64,000 bases of DNA from Hemerocallis citrina (taxonomy: Eukaryota; Streptophyta; Magnoliopsida; Asparagales; Asphodelaceae): the NCBI GenBank assembly GCA_017893485.1, contig CM030360.1, forward strand, positions 150,852,647 through 150,916,646. The letters are read 5' to 3'. The notes under the pieces are model-generated. The model searched no databases, had not been told where the DNA came from, and saw only the letters and a list, made by a program, of their open reading frames with translations. The position numbers and the translations under genes were made by a program. Shown here one piece after another: positions 33,151-45,600 of the stretch (position 1 is its first letter; each line of letters begins with the position of its first letter).

Positions 33151-33164
33151 GAGTGGGGGGCTCG
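33148..33164 (+). other. Tat polypurine tract
   Basis: CAGGAGTGGGGGGCTCG directly abuts the 3' LTR start TGATATGG at 33165. Confidence 0.75.
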
Positions 33165-33731
33165 TGATATGGCTAAAAATGGGATTAAATTGGAACCAGC
33201 CAAATCAGGCACGAATCTCAAAGATCAGGGGTAAAATGGTAATTTTGCCTACAAACGGGTCCGAGATGGGAACTGGGCCTGTTTTCCAAAGGCCCAACAA
33301 CCCACGAACGGATCCACCTCAACTGGGTGCGGATTCCAACCCGCAAGAAACCCGATCCAGCCGGATAGAATTAGGGTTTATGATTAACCTTAATCAACGG
33401 CCCTGATCGCTTCTATCCATTCACTGGGAAGTAGGGATTTGATCTTATCCCGAAACTGGTCCCTAAGGCAGCTATAAATACCCCCATCCCCCACTGTTAC
33501 CAGGTAATCAATCTTTTGCCAATCAAAGCTCTTTCATAATCTTTCTGATTACTGACTTGAGCGTCGGGGGGTGCGTTGCCGGGATCAACCCCAGTGTTTC
33601 GCACCTTTTGCAGGTCAACGGCGGGAGATCACGATCAAACTACAGCAGAAAGGTGTTCAGGTTTGACTATTCAACATCCCAAGAATCCACAAATCTATCT
33701 GCTTGCCCCCACACTGATTTCAATGGCGACA
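33165..33731 (+). repeat. Tat 3' LTR
   Basis: 567-bp partner of 8688-9255, with TATA box TATAAATA at 33473-33480. Differences include TGGATAAAAATTGGG versus TGGCTAAAAATGGGA in the first 20 bases, and several more across the LTR. Confidence 0.93.
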
Positions 33732-33736
33732 GGAAC

Positions 33737-34011
33737 TTAATCCCTCGTCCTACACAAGAGGGCAACTTTTGAAAATTTTTGTGTTCAAATGTCACTATCA
33801 CCCAATCATTTCCCAATCATTTCCAATTTTTTTAAATATTTTTTTTAGGTTTTTTTTATTTTAATGTCGGACGGAAAATTATCATCCGTCCGTCCTATTT
33901 GGATTTCGTAAAATCCAAATTTTGGCTAACAACGACTACAGAGTGCACCCTTTTTTCCTATTTCTATTTGCCAAATACCCAAAATTTGGGTGTCAACGAC
34001 TACAGATGCTC
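33737..34011. mobile_element. MITE 2, right part
   Basis: It resumes after the Tat TSD and ends at GACTACAGATGCTC (34011), followed by a shared TTA at 34012-34014. It continues the MITE begun at 8349. Confidence 0.8.
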
Positions 34012-34014
34012 TTA

Positions 34015-34590
34015 GAGCATATGTAGTAGTTTGCTATTTACCCAAATTTTTCAAAATTTAAAAAGAAAAGCTCTGTAATCATTGGTCATTTACCCAAAAA
34101 TTGGGTTTCGCCGCTACAGTAGTCGGCTATATCTGGCAAACGAAATGGCAATTGCCAAAATATAGCAAACGAAAGATAATAACGAAAGATTATTTTTCAT
34201 CCGAGAGAATTTTTTCACGCGTACTCATCGGACGAGGAATTATTCCCCGTCCCTTAATTTTTATTTTTTTAAACAGTCAGATGGGAAATGATTTCCCATT
34301 CATTCCATCTAAAAAAAAACGAAAAACTCACAAACGAAACATTATATACCGTCCCTACATCAGGGAAGTTTTTTTTTTTTTTTTTTTGTGTGTTGAAATA
34401 TCACTATCTTGCTATTTTAACCATTTTAAAAGTTTTTTTTAACGTTAGATGGAAAATAATTTACTGTCCGTCCTATTTGGTTTTCGTAAAAGCCAAATTT
34501 TGGCTAACAACGACTACAGAGCGCCGCTATTTTTGCTATTTGCTATTTGCCAAATGCCCAAAATTTGCCTTTAACGACTACAGATGCTCT
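34015..34590. mobile_element. MITE 3, directly abutting MITE 2
   Basis: The left end GAGCATATGTAGTAG and right end CTACAGATGCTC are separated from the neighbours only by TTA (34012-34014, 34591-34593). 576 bp, non-coding. A run of about 18 T's lies near 34370-34387. Confidence 0.78.
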
Positions 34591-34593
34591 TAG

Positions 34594-35337
34594 AGCATCT
34601 GCAGTCATTGTCCATTTACCCAAATTTTGGGAAATTTAGAAATAAAACTGCAGTAGTCGTTGGCTATTTATCCAAATTTTGGCGATAAGATGAACAGTGG
34701 TCGGCAAAATTTGGGAGACGAAATGTCTTTTGCCAAAATATAGCAGACGAAAGAATATCTTTCGTTCGTTTAATGGGACGAATGATTATATTTTGTCGGA
34801 GACATGGGACAGAAAATGAAACATCGTCTCTACACAATTGCAGTTGAGACATCGTCGGACGAAGAATAATTTATCGTCTGTTGAATTAATTAAAAGAAAA
34901 CAAAAATGAAGGACGGTAAATAATTTACCGTCCCTTCAATTCTAGCAAAAGACGAAATGGGTGGTCTTTTTTTTTCACTTTGAAAAAATTAAAACCCTAT
35001 TTTGGCTTTGAAAAAGATGCCCCAGTTTAATTTTTTGGTTTGAAAATTTGGCCCCTGGGTACAACAGTCCATTTACTTTTTTTTTTTTTTTTAATGGTTG
35101 GGACGAAAGATTAAGTCTCGTCCAGTACAAAAAAAAAAAATTAAAAAAACCAAAAACTTTCATCGGACGGGAAATGATTCTCCGTCGGTTCTAATTTACC
35201 TGTACATATCGCTTGGACGATAGATAATCTTTTGTCTGACCAAAATTTTAGCTTTCGACCACTACAGCGCCAACTCATTTTTTCTATTTTCGTTTACCAA
35301 ATACCAAAAATTTTGCTCACGACGACTATAGATGCTC
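34594..35337. mobile_element. MITE 4, directly abutting MITE 3
   Basis: Ends GAGCATCTGCAGTC and GACTATAGATGCTC; TTA on both sides (34591-34593, 35338-35340). 744 bp. It contains a perfect palindrome with 11-bp arms GGACGGTAAAT/ATTTACCGTCC at 34911-34933. The short minus frames here are not genes. Confidence 0.78.
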
Positions 35338-35340
35338 TTA

Positions 35341-36006
35341 AAGCATCCATAGTCGTTTGCTATATTTGCCAAATTCCCATTTCTTTAGAAATACTGGTCT
35401 GTAGTTTTTGCTATTTTGCTATATTTTGGCAAAATAGCTACAGTGCGTTTTCATATTTGAGAAATGAATTGACGATTCTTAAATTATAGGAGACAGAACA
35501 TGTTGTTCCGTTCATTTTTTTTAAAATCTCATCGGACGAAACATGTTGTTTCGTCCTAAATTTTTTATAATTTTTTTTAAAGATCTGACGAAACATGTTG
35601 TTCCGTCACAATAAAAAAAATTAAAAAAAAATTAAAAAAAATTAAAAAAAATTAAAAAAATGGAACGGGACGGGACATGTCCGATCTCAAAATTGGACAA
35701 ACGGACAACATGTCCCGTTTGAAGCTTTTGCTGTCACTTTCACACACTTTAACCCATTAATTAACACACTAATCACTATGAGTAACTATTTAATAAATAT
35801 TTAGTATTATTTTAATCAATAATTAAGTAACTAATTACTGTTTAATTAATCAAAAATGCCTTTTGGGACGGATTAACATGTTTTGTCCGATTAAAAAAAT
35901 AATTCTTTCTCAAAATTTGAGTAACGAACCACTGTGGCGAACGAAGCTTTTGCCCTTTACTATTTCTCATTTTGGCATATATTATAGCAAACGATTGTGG
36001 ATGCTC
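35341..36006. mobile_element. MITE 5, directly abutting MITE 4
   Basis: Ends AAGCATCCATAGTCG and GATTGTGGATGCTC; TTA at 35338-35340 and 36007-36009. 666 bp. It contains palindromes at 35534-35556 (arms GGACGAAACA/TGTTTCGTCC) and 35586-35608, and an AATTAAAAA microsatellite at about 35610-35660. Confidence 0.78.
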
Positions 36007-36009
36007 TTA

Positions 36010-36581
36010 TTAACACAAATAAAAAAAACTAGAAAAAAAGAATATAATTGCTTCCTCAATTTTTTTTTAATGTAAGGAAGGGGGAAAAAGTTACTCCGAT
36101 GTAAGCAAATTATTAGGTAACTTTTTTAGTTTAGTAATATTTTGATAATATGTTATTTTAGTAATATTTTGGTACCATTATTTACAGATAAGAAAAAAAA
36201 CAAAATACACACATCTGACTAAGTACAATAACTAATTAGATGAGTTTTAGTTTAGTTAATTTTTTGTTTGGATGAATGAATTTGGACAAGTCTCAACAAA
36301 TTTTAGAACATCATAATTAAAGGTTAAAAGAAAAGATTTTTTGCTTTTGAGGATGTTCAAGAGTATGAATCTTCTCGAGGCATGACGAAGCTACAAAAAT
36401 ATTCACCACTTATTTTATGGACCATGTAGTTCATGAAATGTTAACCACCTCTCTGTGAATTCCTCCGAATATATAATTTTCATTATTTCTTATTTTAGAA
36501 AGATAAAATAAGGTATATTGGAAATTAGATTTATAATCACTCTTATAAGACTAAATTCTTTTGCCACCAACCAAGTTACTC
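36010..36581. other. Flanking stretch, nothing recognised
   Basis: AT-rich sequence between the MITE array and the hAT element, with long A and T runs. No open frame or repeat end seen. Confidence 0.5.
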
Positions 36582-36715
36582 TTTCATACTCGGGGCAGCC
36601 CTGGTGGTGGGCGGGTGGTGCAGCCTTGGTGGTGCAAGTGCACAAGACCCCCGATTTTCAAGAGCCCCCAAAATTCTGTATATTATATGAATATTAAATA
36701 ATTAAGACACAAATT

Positions 36716-37407
36716 TGTTAGAAAAACTGAGGATCTTGTTGAGTCATCAACATAATCAACACAAACCACCAAGCAAAACTAGATCACACAAATCACCCAA
36801 AGCACACAAGAATTATCCCGATTGGGATTTTCGCCTTAATCCGGCAAAAGAAGAACCAAGATATTATTTCAACTAGAGAATATATAAGAATATTACAATT
36901 CTCACCATGACTCTCTCTCAAGCCTAACTGGAAATTGGTTGTTGCTTACAATAGAGAAACTCTCTCACCCTCTCATATGAAGTACTCTCTTCTTCTATTC
37001 GGCCCTCAATAGAATCATATCATTCTAGGAACCGTTTACATTATATTTATAGATCAAGAGAAACCCCAGTTTGATACACTTGATACATTAACCATCTGAT
37101 TACTACTGAAGAGATAACCCTGCATTGGGAGCCGCACAATCTGACTTAAAGACGAAGTTGGGCTTCTCATAAATTTGCAAGATCCAACCCAAATAATCCA
37201 TCAGTGCCACGGTCGGTTGACCGTTCCCTTCTTGGGAACCCTGTGCAGTCGGAGCGGTCGAACGACCCCAAGTGCGGTTGACTGCAACTCCACTTGTTTG
37301 CTACCGCTGATTGTTTTCCTTCTTCTTCGATGCCTCACTTCGATCCATCCCAACACTTCATCGTCTTCTTCATTGGACATGTGTATGCAAGACATAAAAA
37401 CCCAACA
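36716..37407 (-). repeat. Copia 3' LTR
   Basis: 692 bp, TGTTAG...CCCAACA on the plus strand, matching the split 5' LTR at 42538-59269 in all segments. A minus-strand TATA-like TATAAATATAA lies at about 37035-37049. On minus the PPT CCAAGGTGGAGAT (37408-37420) abuts it. Confidence 0.9.
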
Positions 37408-37420
37408 ATCTCCACCTTGG
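37408..37420 (-). other. Copia polypurine tract
   Basis: The minus sequence CCAAGGTGGAGAT lies directly before the LTR start TGTTGGG, a common copia PPT form. Confidence 0.75.
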
Positions 37421-37459
37421 ATTGCATACTCATGAATCCATACCTGTATGATTTAAAAC

Positions 37460-40400
37460 TGTCACGCCCCGCTTTCCAAAAATATGGAATACGAGAGTGT
37501 CACGAAGCCCAGCGAATGATTTTAACATCATCCATAAGCTGTAGGATCGACTCAGCATCATAACAAGAATATAACCAGATTTATATATGACCAAGCATGC
37601 ATGAATAATTTATTAAGCAACAGAAAATAATTTAAACAAATAATAATATTCAAATAGTTCTTATGTCTGAATCAGGTTAAAACTCGGGAACATCAGCCCG
37701 TTACAAGTCTTAAACAGAAAGAATAAATAATTTAGGAAAAGTAAATATTCTAAACAAGTCTTTTCTCCACTTGCAGGTTAAAACCTCTGCTCACCAATTC
37801 CAGCAGGTAGCTCGTCTCTAAAGTCTGCTTAATAAATATAAACGGAAAAACATAGAGAAAACAAGAGAAAATGCCCTTAGTGCAAGTTAGGGCCACAAAT
37901 AGTAAAAACGAATACAAGTAATGTGGAACAAGAATTGGAATTAAGAATGTAACAAGGATACAACAAGTAGTGGAAAACCAAGAACTAGCTAGCAAGGGGG
38001 ACATCTTAGTAAACAGGCTGGATAACAATTACTAATGGTGAAATAAGTGACAAGTGAACACGTAGGGGTATCTAACCTCAACTGACAAGTCTCAAGTCCA
38101 GTGTCAAGTAACAAGTATCAAGTTTAGTGTCAAGTATCAAGTCTCATGTCAAGTGTCAAATACAAGTATCAAGTGAGCAAGTATCGAGTTGCAAGTATCA
38201 AGTATTAAATTCAAGTATCAAGTCTCATGTATCATGTAGTCAAGTATCGTGTAAGCATGTATGAAGTTCAAGTTTCATGTATCAAGTCTTGTAGTTATTA
38301 CTATGCAGGTAGCACTTCATGCATCCATTCTTTTACTACATGATTGCTACAGTCAACACAATTTTGTTTAGGCCTAGTAATGGAGTCTATAAAACGGTGT
38401 ACTCAGGTATCAAGTATCAAGCAAGTCATGCTCATGAATCGGGTAATCATACTAGTTCATGTGTCAAGTAATAATAAGACAAGTCATGAATCATATATAT
38501 ATACTAGTTCATGGATCAATAATATACTAGTCCATGAATCGATTTATAATATACTAGTTTATGAATAAAATAATATACTAGTTCATGAGACATGTATCAA
38601 GTGGGAAACACGGGCCCCCTTCCGAGTACACTTACCTATATTGTCCACCACTATGGTCTTTCCCTTAACCCCAGCTTATTACTTTTATTAAATTTTTTTT
38701 TATCAAGCAAGCATACATGTGTGCGAAACAAGTCAAGAAATCATGGTCGTGGACATGGAACAATTTTAGGGTAATTGTATGGCATATTCGAGGGTCGACA
38801 TGAATAAAAATAATACGAACAACGGAAATCCCAAATCTGGACAGCACGACGTTGCTGTACCAAAATAGTGATTCCCGTTGCCACGAAATAGCAAAAGTGG
38901 ATCCGTCAGGAGATCTACAAACTAGACTTCTGCTTGGTTCCAACACATGTAATTAAGGTACAAACAAGTGGTGGGAACACGTGTCAAAACAGCGAATTAC
39001 ACAGCTAAAGTGTTCAGGCAGAAATTGTGTTTCTGAGTTTATACATGAGAAATAGTGTTGAAATAATGCTAATTAATTCTAAGAAATTTTGGGAGGTTCT
39101 CTAGGGTATCCAGCAACCACATGTAAAATTTCAAGTTAAAAGCTTGCTGTTAACATAGTTAAATTAATTTGTAAACTAAAGGTGTGCAGTAGTCTGGCGA
39201 ATCTGCGTCTACCGACATAGTTGCAGTAAAACTATGATAACCCCTAGACCGTAACCCGGAATTCAAAAATTTCGGAGGCTATCGATATCTAGACATCCAG
39301 AGCTACACTTACTATTCAGGGCTCGGGTTCAGATTCTGATGTTAAAGGGGTCAAAACAACATAACAAGATTCAGGACAGCAACATGTGGGAATGTCTTAC
39401 GTGTATAGGTTGCATAGAAATTGGTTATTAGGCATCTAGGTTAATGTGTGATACAAATACAGGGTAATAGTTATTAAAACAGCAAGTAATATTTATTTTT
39501 CAACTCTAGTGGGTACAAGTTCATCACATACAAGATATAACATATGTCTATAAATCTAGAGCTCCTTAATTTCATGTGTCCATGTGTTCAGGGGATAAAA
39601 TGAGTCCAAGTAGTTGTAATATAATACAATAAAATTATTATGACTCTTAAGATTATGAAATTCATGGGAATTAATATTTGATCAACAACGACGAGTTAAA
39701 GAGGAGTCACAATTTCTAACTATTTGTAGTATTTTCAAGGAATACTTGTACTAGAACAAAAATGTGTACAAGAAGAATACTTGCCTTGATTGAAGACGAT
39801 TAGATCCGATTGTTGAAGAAAATGGGATCGAAAATTCCCGGGCGAAGTCTCCCAAAAGTACGTGTGAAGCACGTGCGAAAATCCAACAGTAGGGCGAATT
39901 TTCCCCACACAGGATCAGCCCAGAACAGCAAACAGCGTTCAGGATCTGGCATACCAAAACAGCAAAACACCAGAATCGACTAATCAGATCTCTCCTTTGC
40001 AGCGGATCGGGGCCAGAACACGGGACGACGAGTGGGATCCGGTGTGGCAAAACACGGGACATCGATCAGATCAGGCTGCGTTGCACGGATCTTGAAGCGA
40101 TCCAATGGTTGAGATTCGATCCCGCCAATCCTGTTCCTTCTTCCTTCTTCGTCGAAACAACGAGCGAGAGAGAGAGGGAGAGTGGCGGCGATGGCTTCGA
40201 CGGTGACGAGGCGAGGCTCACGATGACGAGGAGGATGACAGCAGCTGAATCAGCGGCGCGACGTCGAGAAGCGATGCAATGCGCGGCTTTGATCGTGGGT
40301 TCGAAACAGAGGAGTGATTGGAGGAGTGGGTTTGGGGGTGTTAGCGATGTGGACGGAGGTCATGGTGATGAGGGGGAGATGAGGTGATGACTGGCGAGGT

Positions 40401-40996
40401 AATGGCGATTGGGTAGAGGTCGGTGGATGTCGAAAATGGTGAATTGGGTTTCGAAGGTTGGGTTCGATGGTGGATGTGTGACGGCAGTGGTTCTGTGGGG
40501 ATGATGGCGGAAGATTGGTGCTGTGGGGGTGCGGGGTCGAAGGCGATGGTGAGGGAGACGGCGGAGTGGCATCGGTGTAAGGAAATGGGTCTGGGCGTTG
40601 GAGATGAAGTCTGGAGGAAGAAGAAGAAAATGGCGGAGTGATTTTGGGTTAAAACAGTAACGGGGTTAGGGTTAGGAGATTAGGGTTTAAATAGTATAGG
40701 GTTTTGGGGTTTTTGGGTATTAGGGTATTCGTTTTGAGAGGGATCCAACTGGAGAATTGTTCAAATTGCATTAAAATGGGGAATAAAGAGATGATTGACA
40801 TAGAATAGCTCATTCTTCATGAAGAACGACACAAGGAGCACACACAATTGAATTAGATGAAAGGGCCAAAAATTGAGTCGAGACAAAATAATGATTTTAT
40901 TCAATCTGAAACAAAATACAGGATCTCAAATAGATGAAAGAGTACAATGGGGCAAAATACGGTATAAAATACAAATACGGGGAAATAGGAGTTACA
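37460..40996 (-). mobile_element. 3.5-kb solo LTR (gypsy type) in the copia internal region
   Basis: TG...CA ends (TGTCACGCCCCG at 37460, GGAGTTACA ending 40996) with TSD aaaac (37455-37459, 40997-41001). No PBS, PPT or internal coding, so it is a solo LTR, lying in the same orientation as the chromovirus LTRs, which share the TGTnnCnCCCCG start. It contains a degenerate caagtatcaagt tandem tract (38080-38620) and a GC-rich stretch with chance frames (40109-40641). Confidence 0.75.
38080..38620. repeat. Degenerate CAAGTATCAAGT tandem tract
   Basis: Dozens of variants of caagtatcaagt and caagtctcatgt, in 10-25 bp units without strict period, inside the solo LTR. Low-complexity repeat with no coding meaning. 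Confidence 0.8.
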
Positions 40997-41001
40997 AAAA
41001 C

Positions 41002-42485
41002 TCTTCTAGAAATTTCTTCTCCGCTTTGTAAACAACATGTTTCTATAGTTTCTCCAGCTAGTTGAACAAACCCCTGTTTTCTCCAGCTATATGCCCCCTC
41101 AAGGGCACACCCCTGTTGATGTAATCATGGAGGTGTCACCCTCCACACAAACTCCACCTACTTCAAGGCTCTCTCCATCTTCCAACGGTATTCGAATGTT
41201 GCAGTCTCGATTCGGTAATTCTAGTGACGACTTACTAGATGACGCTTTAGGAACAATGGGTTTCCATACACTCGACCGAGGTTTCCTACTCCCACAAAGC
41301 TGGTAGGGGTTGTGCTGACCCTGCCCAATTCTCCTCTTACCCTTTATTATTACCTTACGACGACCATCCCAAACTATCAAAACTCCACCTCGAGCTGTGT
41401 ACCTACAGCCACGAACATCAAGAGTACAAGAATATAAGATTCTGTTATATCGAAGGAATATGCATGACCTCTTCTAGTGTGAAACCTTTACCATCTGGCA
41501 TCTCCAATTCAACTATTCCCTCACCCACTACTTCACAAATCTCTCCACTCCCCATTCTCACACTATGGCTGGTTGACGACTTGTAAATAGAAAGTATCTC
41601 TCTTTCAGAGCAAATATGAGAAGAACTTCCCGAATCAAGATACCAAATTGAATCCACATCTGAAAAACTTGAAACAAGAAGACATTGGTTATCAAGCCTA
41701 AATGGTTTATTTGACTCAGTTGCTCTGACTATATGGGCTTGTTCCCTTTCTTTAGTACCACTTATTTGACTCAACCACTTGCGAAAGTCTCTCTTGTAAT
41801 GCACAACTCCTCTAAAATAGTGGCAATGAATCTTACCCTTGTGTGTCGCATTCCTTCCAATTGAAGTATCACCATCCACCGCAAAGCACCCTGAAGAAAT
41901 AGACCCTCCTTTATGAGTCTCTTTTCTCAATTCATCTTCCTTCAGACGCTTAACCACCCCAGTTACTGTAAGTGTCTCCTTGGCTGATTTTCCATGTAGC
42001 ATGGTAGTTATCAAGTGATCATAAGAAGTTGACAGTGAATATATCAAGTTGAAAGTTTTATCCTCTTTGCTAAGATCATCAGCGTTAATCACCTTCAGTT
42101 CAGATATTACCTTATTGAACTTCACAATATGATCTTGAAAATGGGTACCTTCCTTCATTGAGAACCTAAACAGCCTTATCTTCTAATACATCTGATCTAG
42201 TAACGACGACCCTGAGTAGTCAGATTTGAGTCTCGCCCACAGACTCGCCACACTTGTCTCCTTAAGATTATTACACTTGACTTCGTCCTTCAATTGCAAC
42301 GGGATTAAACTCAAGGCCTTCAAACAAATCTCCTCCCACTTCTCCTGCTTCATGTCGGTTGGCTTCTTCTCTTCTAAGGCAAAGTGCAAGTCCTTCTAAA
42401 CCAAAACATCATACAAGTCCACCTTCCATAGATTGAAGCTGATTTTACCATCAAACTGCTTGATTTTCATCTTTTGATCTGTCAT
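41002..42485 (-). pseudogene. gag: Copia gag, protease start and pre-integrase region (decayed)
   Basis: The minus-strand frame from ATG at 42485 (MTDQKMKIKQFDG) runs through DLHFALEEKKPTDMKQEKWE, the copia gag core, with nonsense codons near 42398 and 42180. A degenerate zinc knuckle CHYFRGVVHYKRDF has two of the three Cys replaced by Phe. The protease motif WYLDSGSSSHIC is intact, and LEEVMHIPSI follows. After a frameshift near 41445, GCRYTARGGVLIVWDGRRKV resembles the copia pre-integrase domain. No RT or integrase core follows. Confidence 0.85.
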
Positions 42486-42523
42486 ATCCTCCAATGAACT
42501 CGAAAAAATCCATGAACCTGATT

Positions 42524-42535
42524 ACTCTGATACCA
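42524..42535 (-). other. Copia primer-binding site
   Basis: The minus sequence TGGTATCAGAGT, two bases from the LTR at 42538, is complementary to the initiator Met tRNA end (11 of 12 bases of TGGTATCAGAGC). Confidence 0.8.
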
Positions 42536-42537
42536 CT

Positions 42538-42692
42538 TGTTAGGAAAACTGAGGATCTTTTTGAGTCTTCGACACAATCAACACTAACCACCAAGCAAAA
42601 CTAGATTGCACCAATCACACAAAGTACACAAGAATTATCCCAGTTGGGGCTTTCACCTTAATCTGGGGAAGGAAGAACCGAGATGTTATTTT
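42538..42692 (-). repeat. Copia 5' LTR, segment 1 of 3
   Basis: TGTTAGGAAAACTGAGGATC matches the 3' LTR start at 36716. It is interrupted at 42692 by the chromovirus, continues at 54495-54926, and again from 59154 to 59269. Confidence 0.88.
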
Positions 42693-45600
42693 TGTAACAC
42701 CCCGAATTCCAAATACAACCGAATTCGAAGTTCCATAGGATCTTTACACTTCACTTCGTACAATTTTACAAGGAATTAAAAACTTTACTTTACATCAGAG
42801 TTACATTTACATTTTCACTTATACAGTGGAAGCAATTTACAACAATTTACATGAATAAAATGTAAAACACTTGAAATCATTCTTTAAGCAGCATGCATAC
42901 TTTTAATCTTGTCACTCACTTTATCCTGCATAGAAACTGTGGGCACGTCAGTTCATTCAACCGACGCTAGGATATAATGCATCAACTTTCTCTTACTTGG
43001 AAAAACACAAACTTGTCACAAAACATAGCTACGGGGACTATCCGGTTGATGTCGTGTTGTGATTATGCGCTTAATCCTTAATGCAGTTATTTATATTATA
43101 TGACACTAATGTGCACTTGTTCAGAGTCTATACAGCCTATACTACATAGGTCCGAGGGCAAGCTCTTAACCGTTTTTCATCTTGCAGGGTTCAATCCCAC
43201 GCCATGACTTAATCTACTACTGTAACTACGGTAAGTATCCAAGGTGTTCTATGAGTTACGAGCTCATGCCTAGGTGCCCTGGAGAGAATCCCAATGCACT
43301 ATCACATGACTCATCATGCAGACAACCTGTGGTGATTTCACCACCTACCATAGACATAGCACCACCCATAGTCACTAGACCACCCCATAAGCATCGCCAC
43401 AGGGACGACACTCTGGAGAAATATCCACGTCCTACTCATAACTCATCATGAGAAATCCTGTGAATACTCTCACGCCACCAATCTAATGGCCCTCATACTC
43501 ATGTTTTTCTCTTACTTACATCACATCTTCACTATGTATCTAATCCTTACTTTTATTTGAATCATGAATAAAAATTAATCTCCTAGATTTAGCACTACCG
43601 GTCTTAGTTATTTATACAACATGACCCAAACTTGATCTTTTCATTTCCAATTTCATTTCAACAATATTTCTTTCAATTGCCGGTATGAGGTTTAGCTACA
43701 CTCTAGTTCTCAATTTCACTTCATAATCACAAAATTTGAGTCTTCATGCTCATAAATTATCTTTCATAATCAACATGATTTCCATTCTTTTCTATGAATC
43801 AAATTTCATACATAAGGTTCAATTTCAATTCATGCATTTCATGTTCAAAGTTCTATTTCAATAATCCATTAGATTCGCATACAATTGTTCATTTCCTTTA
43901 CTTAATTCAAATCACAAAAATTATACTTTTCATCATTCTTTAAAGTGCACACAAATTCAAACAATTAAATGCATAAAAGCCTATAATCAAAACACTTGGA
44001 TTTCCCTTCATTCAAAATTTATTTTTTATAACTTGGTAAATTTCTCATGAAAACTAAATCACTTTTCATATTTTATAATTATCACTTTATGCAATTCTAC
44101 TCAAATTTCCACTTCTAATTCACATTTATTTTAGTCAAATAATACACAATTATTTTTCGTAGGCTCAACATAATTTTAGATTAATTATAATATTTTTTCG
44201 AATTTAAAATAACCCAAAATACCAATTTAAATGCCCAAAAAATGAAAAATATGTTTTAAAGTGCCAAGACCCTGAGTCGAACCCACGACCCGAGAGAAAC
44301 CAACAGCCGAAAGCCAGAACAGCCAAGGAACCACAGCGTTGAAAACAGGGGGTTTAATTAACTTAAATTAAGTCTCGGTATACGAATTTTATTGAAAAAA
44401 ATGAGAAACAAAAGGCAGAGCCCATGTTTCGAACTCGCGACCACTGAGGGCGACCCATAGCTACAGTAAGCGCCCAACACAGTCATCGACCACATGGTCT
44501 AAGTGACCAGATCGACAATAAGTGAAGTTTTTAGGGTCAAAACTCAATTCTCTGTTATTTTGATTTTCTACAAAAGTGAATATCTTTGTGTTCTCTTCTT
44601 CTCCAAATTTATTCAAAAACTCCAGAATTTAATTTTCATCTTATCACAGCATTTCACTGAAATAAAATTTCATTTTTGATATAAAAACACAATTTTTTAC
44701 TCTCTACTTGCATTCGACTACTTAATTTCAATTTTGGGGAAAAACAGCATATTCTTGCTACAAATTGCCTCTATTTTTTTTTTAAATCACTTATAATATC
44801 TTTCATGGACATTACACATTTATTTCAGTAATAAAAACTTCCTTTTCATGCTTTTTATCGAACCAATAATCAACATCATAATTCCACAATTCTTATTTCA
44901 ATTATTTCACATACGAGCATAACTTTTAATTTAGCACATAACAACCAAATAAAGCATGTTAGCATGGTAGATTTTAAACTAACAATCATAATTTTACAAT
45001 TAATTAACATTCTTTTAACATGTATTATCACAATTATCACAATGTCTCATTTTCACACCACATAGCTAGTTCAATCATTTCTTCTTAATCTTATCAAACA
45101 AAGCCTAGCATGATATTCTAATTAGAAGTTTAAGAAAGTCACCCACCTCAAATGGAGAGAAACACACGAAAGGTCCTAGGGAAATTTCCTAGAATGAACC
45201 AAAGAGTCTTCTCCTCCTAGTTTGAGCCACCAAATTGCTTCTCCTCTCTAACTTGTTGTTGATGGAACTCCTTCTTTTTGCTCCTTGGTAATGGCCGGCC
45301 AATCTTCTAGATGAGGGAACACACAATTTTGCACTCAATCTTTTAATCTCACAAACTACTTAATCTTTTGTCTCACTAACTTGTATTTCTTTTCTTTTTT
45401 TCTTTTTCAATTCTAGGTGCAAGGATAACTAGTGTAGGGGGGGGGGGGGGGTATGTACACAAAATTTTAGTGGGAATAGAGGGCTTGGATTAGATCAAAT
45501 GGTTAAGGTCAAGGGCTTAGATGAACTAGGGAGTTGAAATAACTTCCCTTGATGAAAGTAACCACTCTCCACCTCATCCACTCTCCCTCTCCTCTCTAGC

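Larger units (their letters stand above)
8688..33731 (+). mobile_element. Tat-lineage Ty3/gypsy retrotransposon (25.0 kb with nested Athila; about 14.55 kb without)
   Basis: The element runs from TGATATGG at 8688 to GGCGACA at 33731 with a perfect 5-bp TSD ggaac (8683-8687, 33732-33736). Its order is LTR, TGGCGCCG-type PBS, gag, pol (PR-RT-RNaseH-aRNH-INT), tandem arrays, antisense accessory gene, tandem array, PPT, LTR. A second RNase H after the RT-linked one and an antisense ORF between integrase and the 3' LTR are known marks of the Tat group. LTRs are 568 and 567 bp and differ by several per cent by eye, so the insertion is not recent. Gag and pol carry many nonsense codons. It sits inside MITE 2. 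Confidence 0.93.

Noticed and set aside
40109..40641. GC-rich open frames on both strands
   Set aside because: They lie in the 3.5-kb solo LTR, overlap each other on both strands and show no domain.
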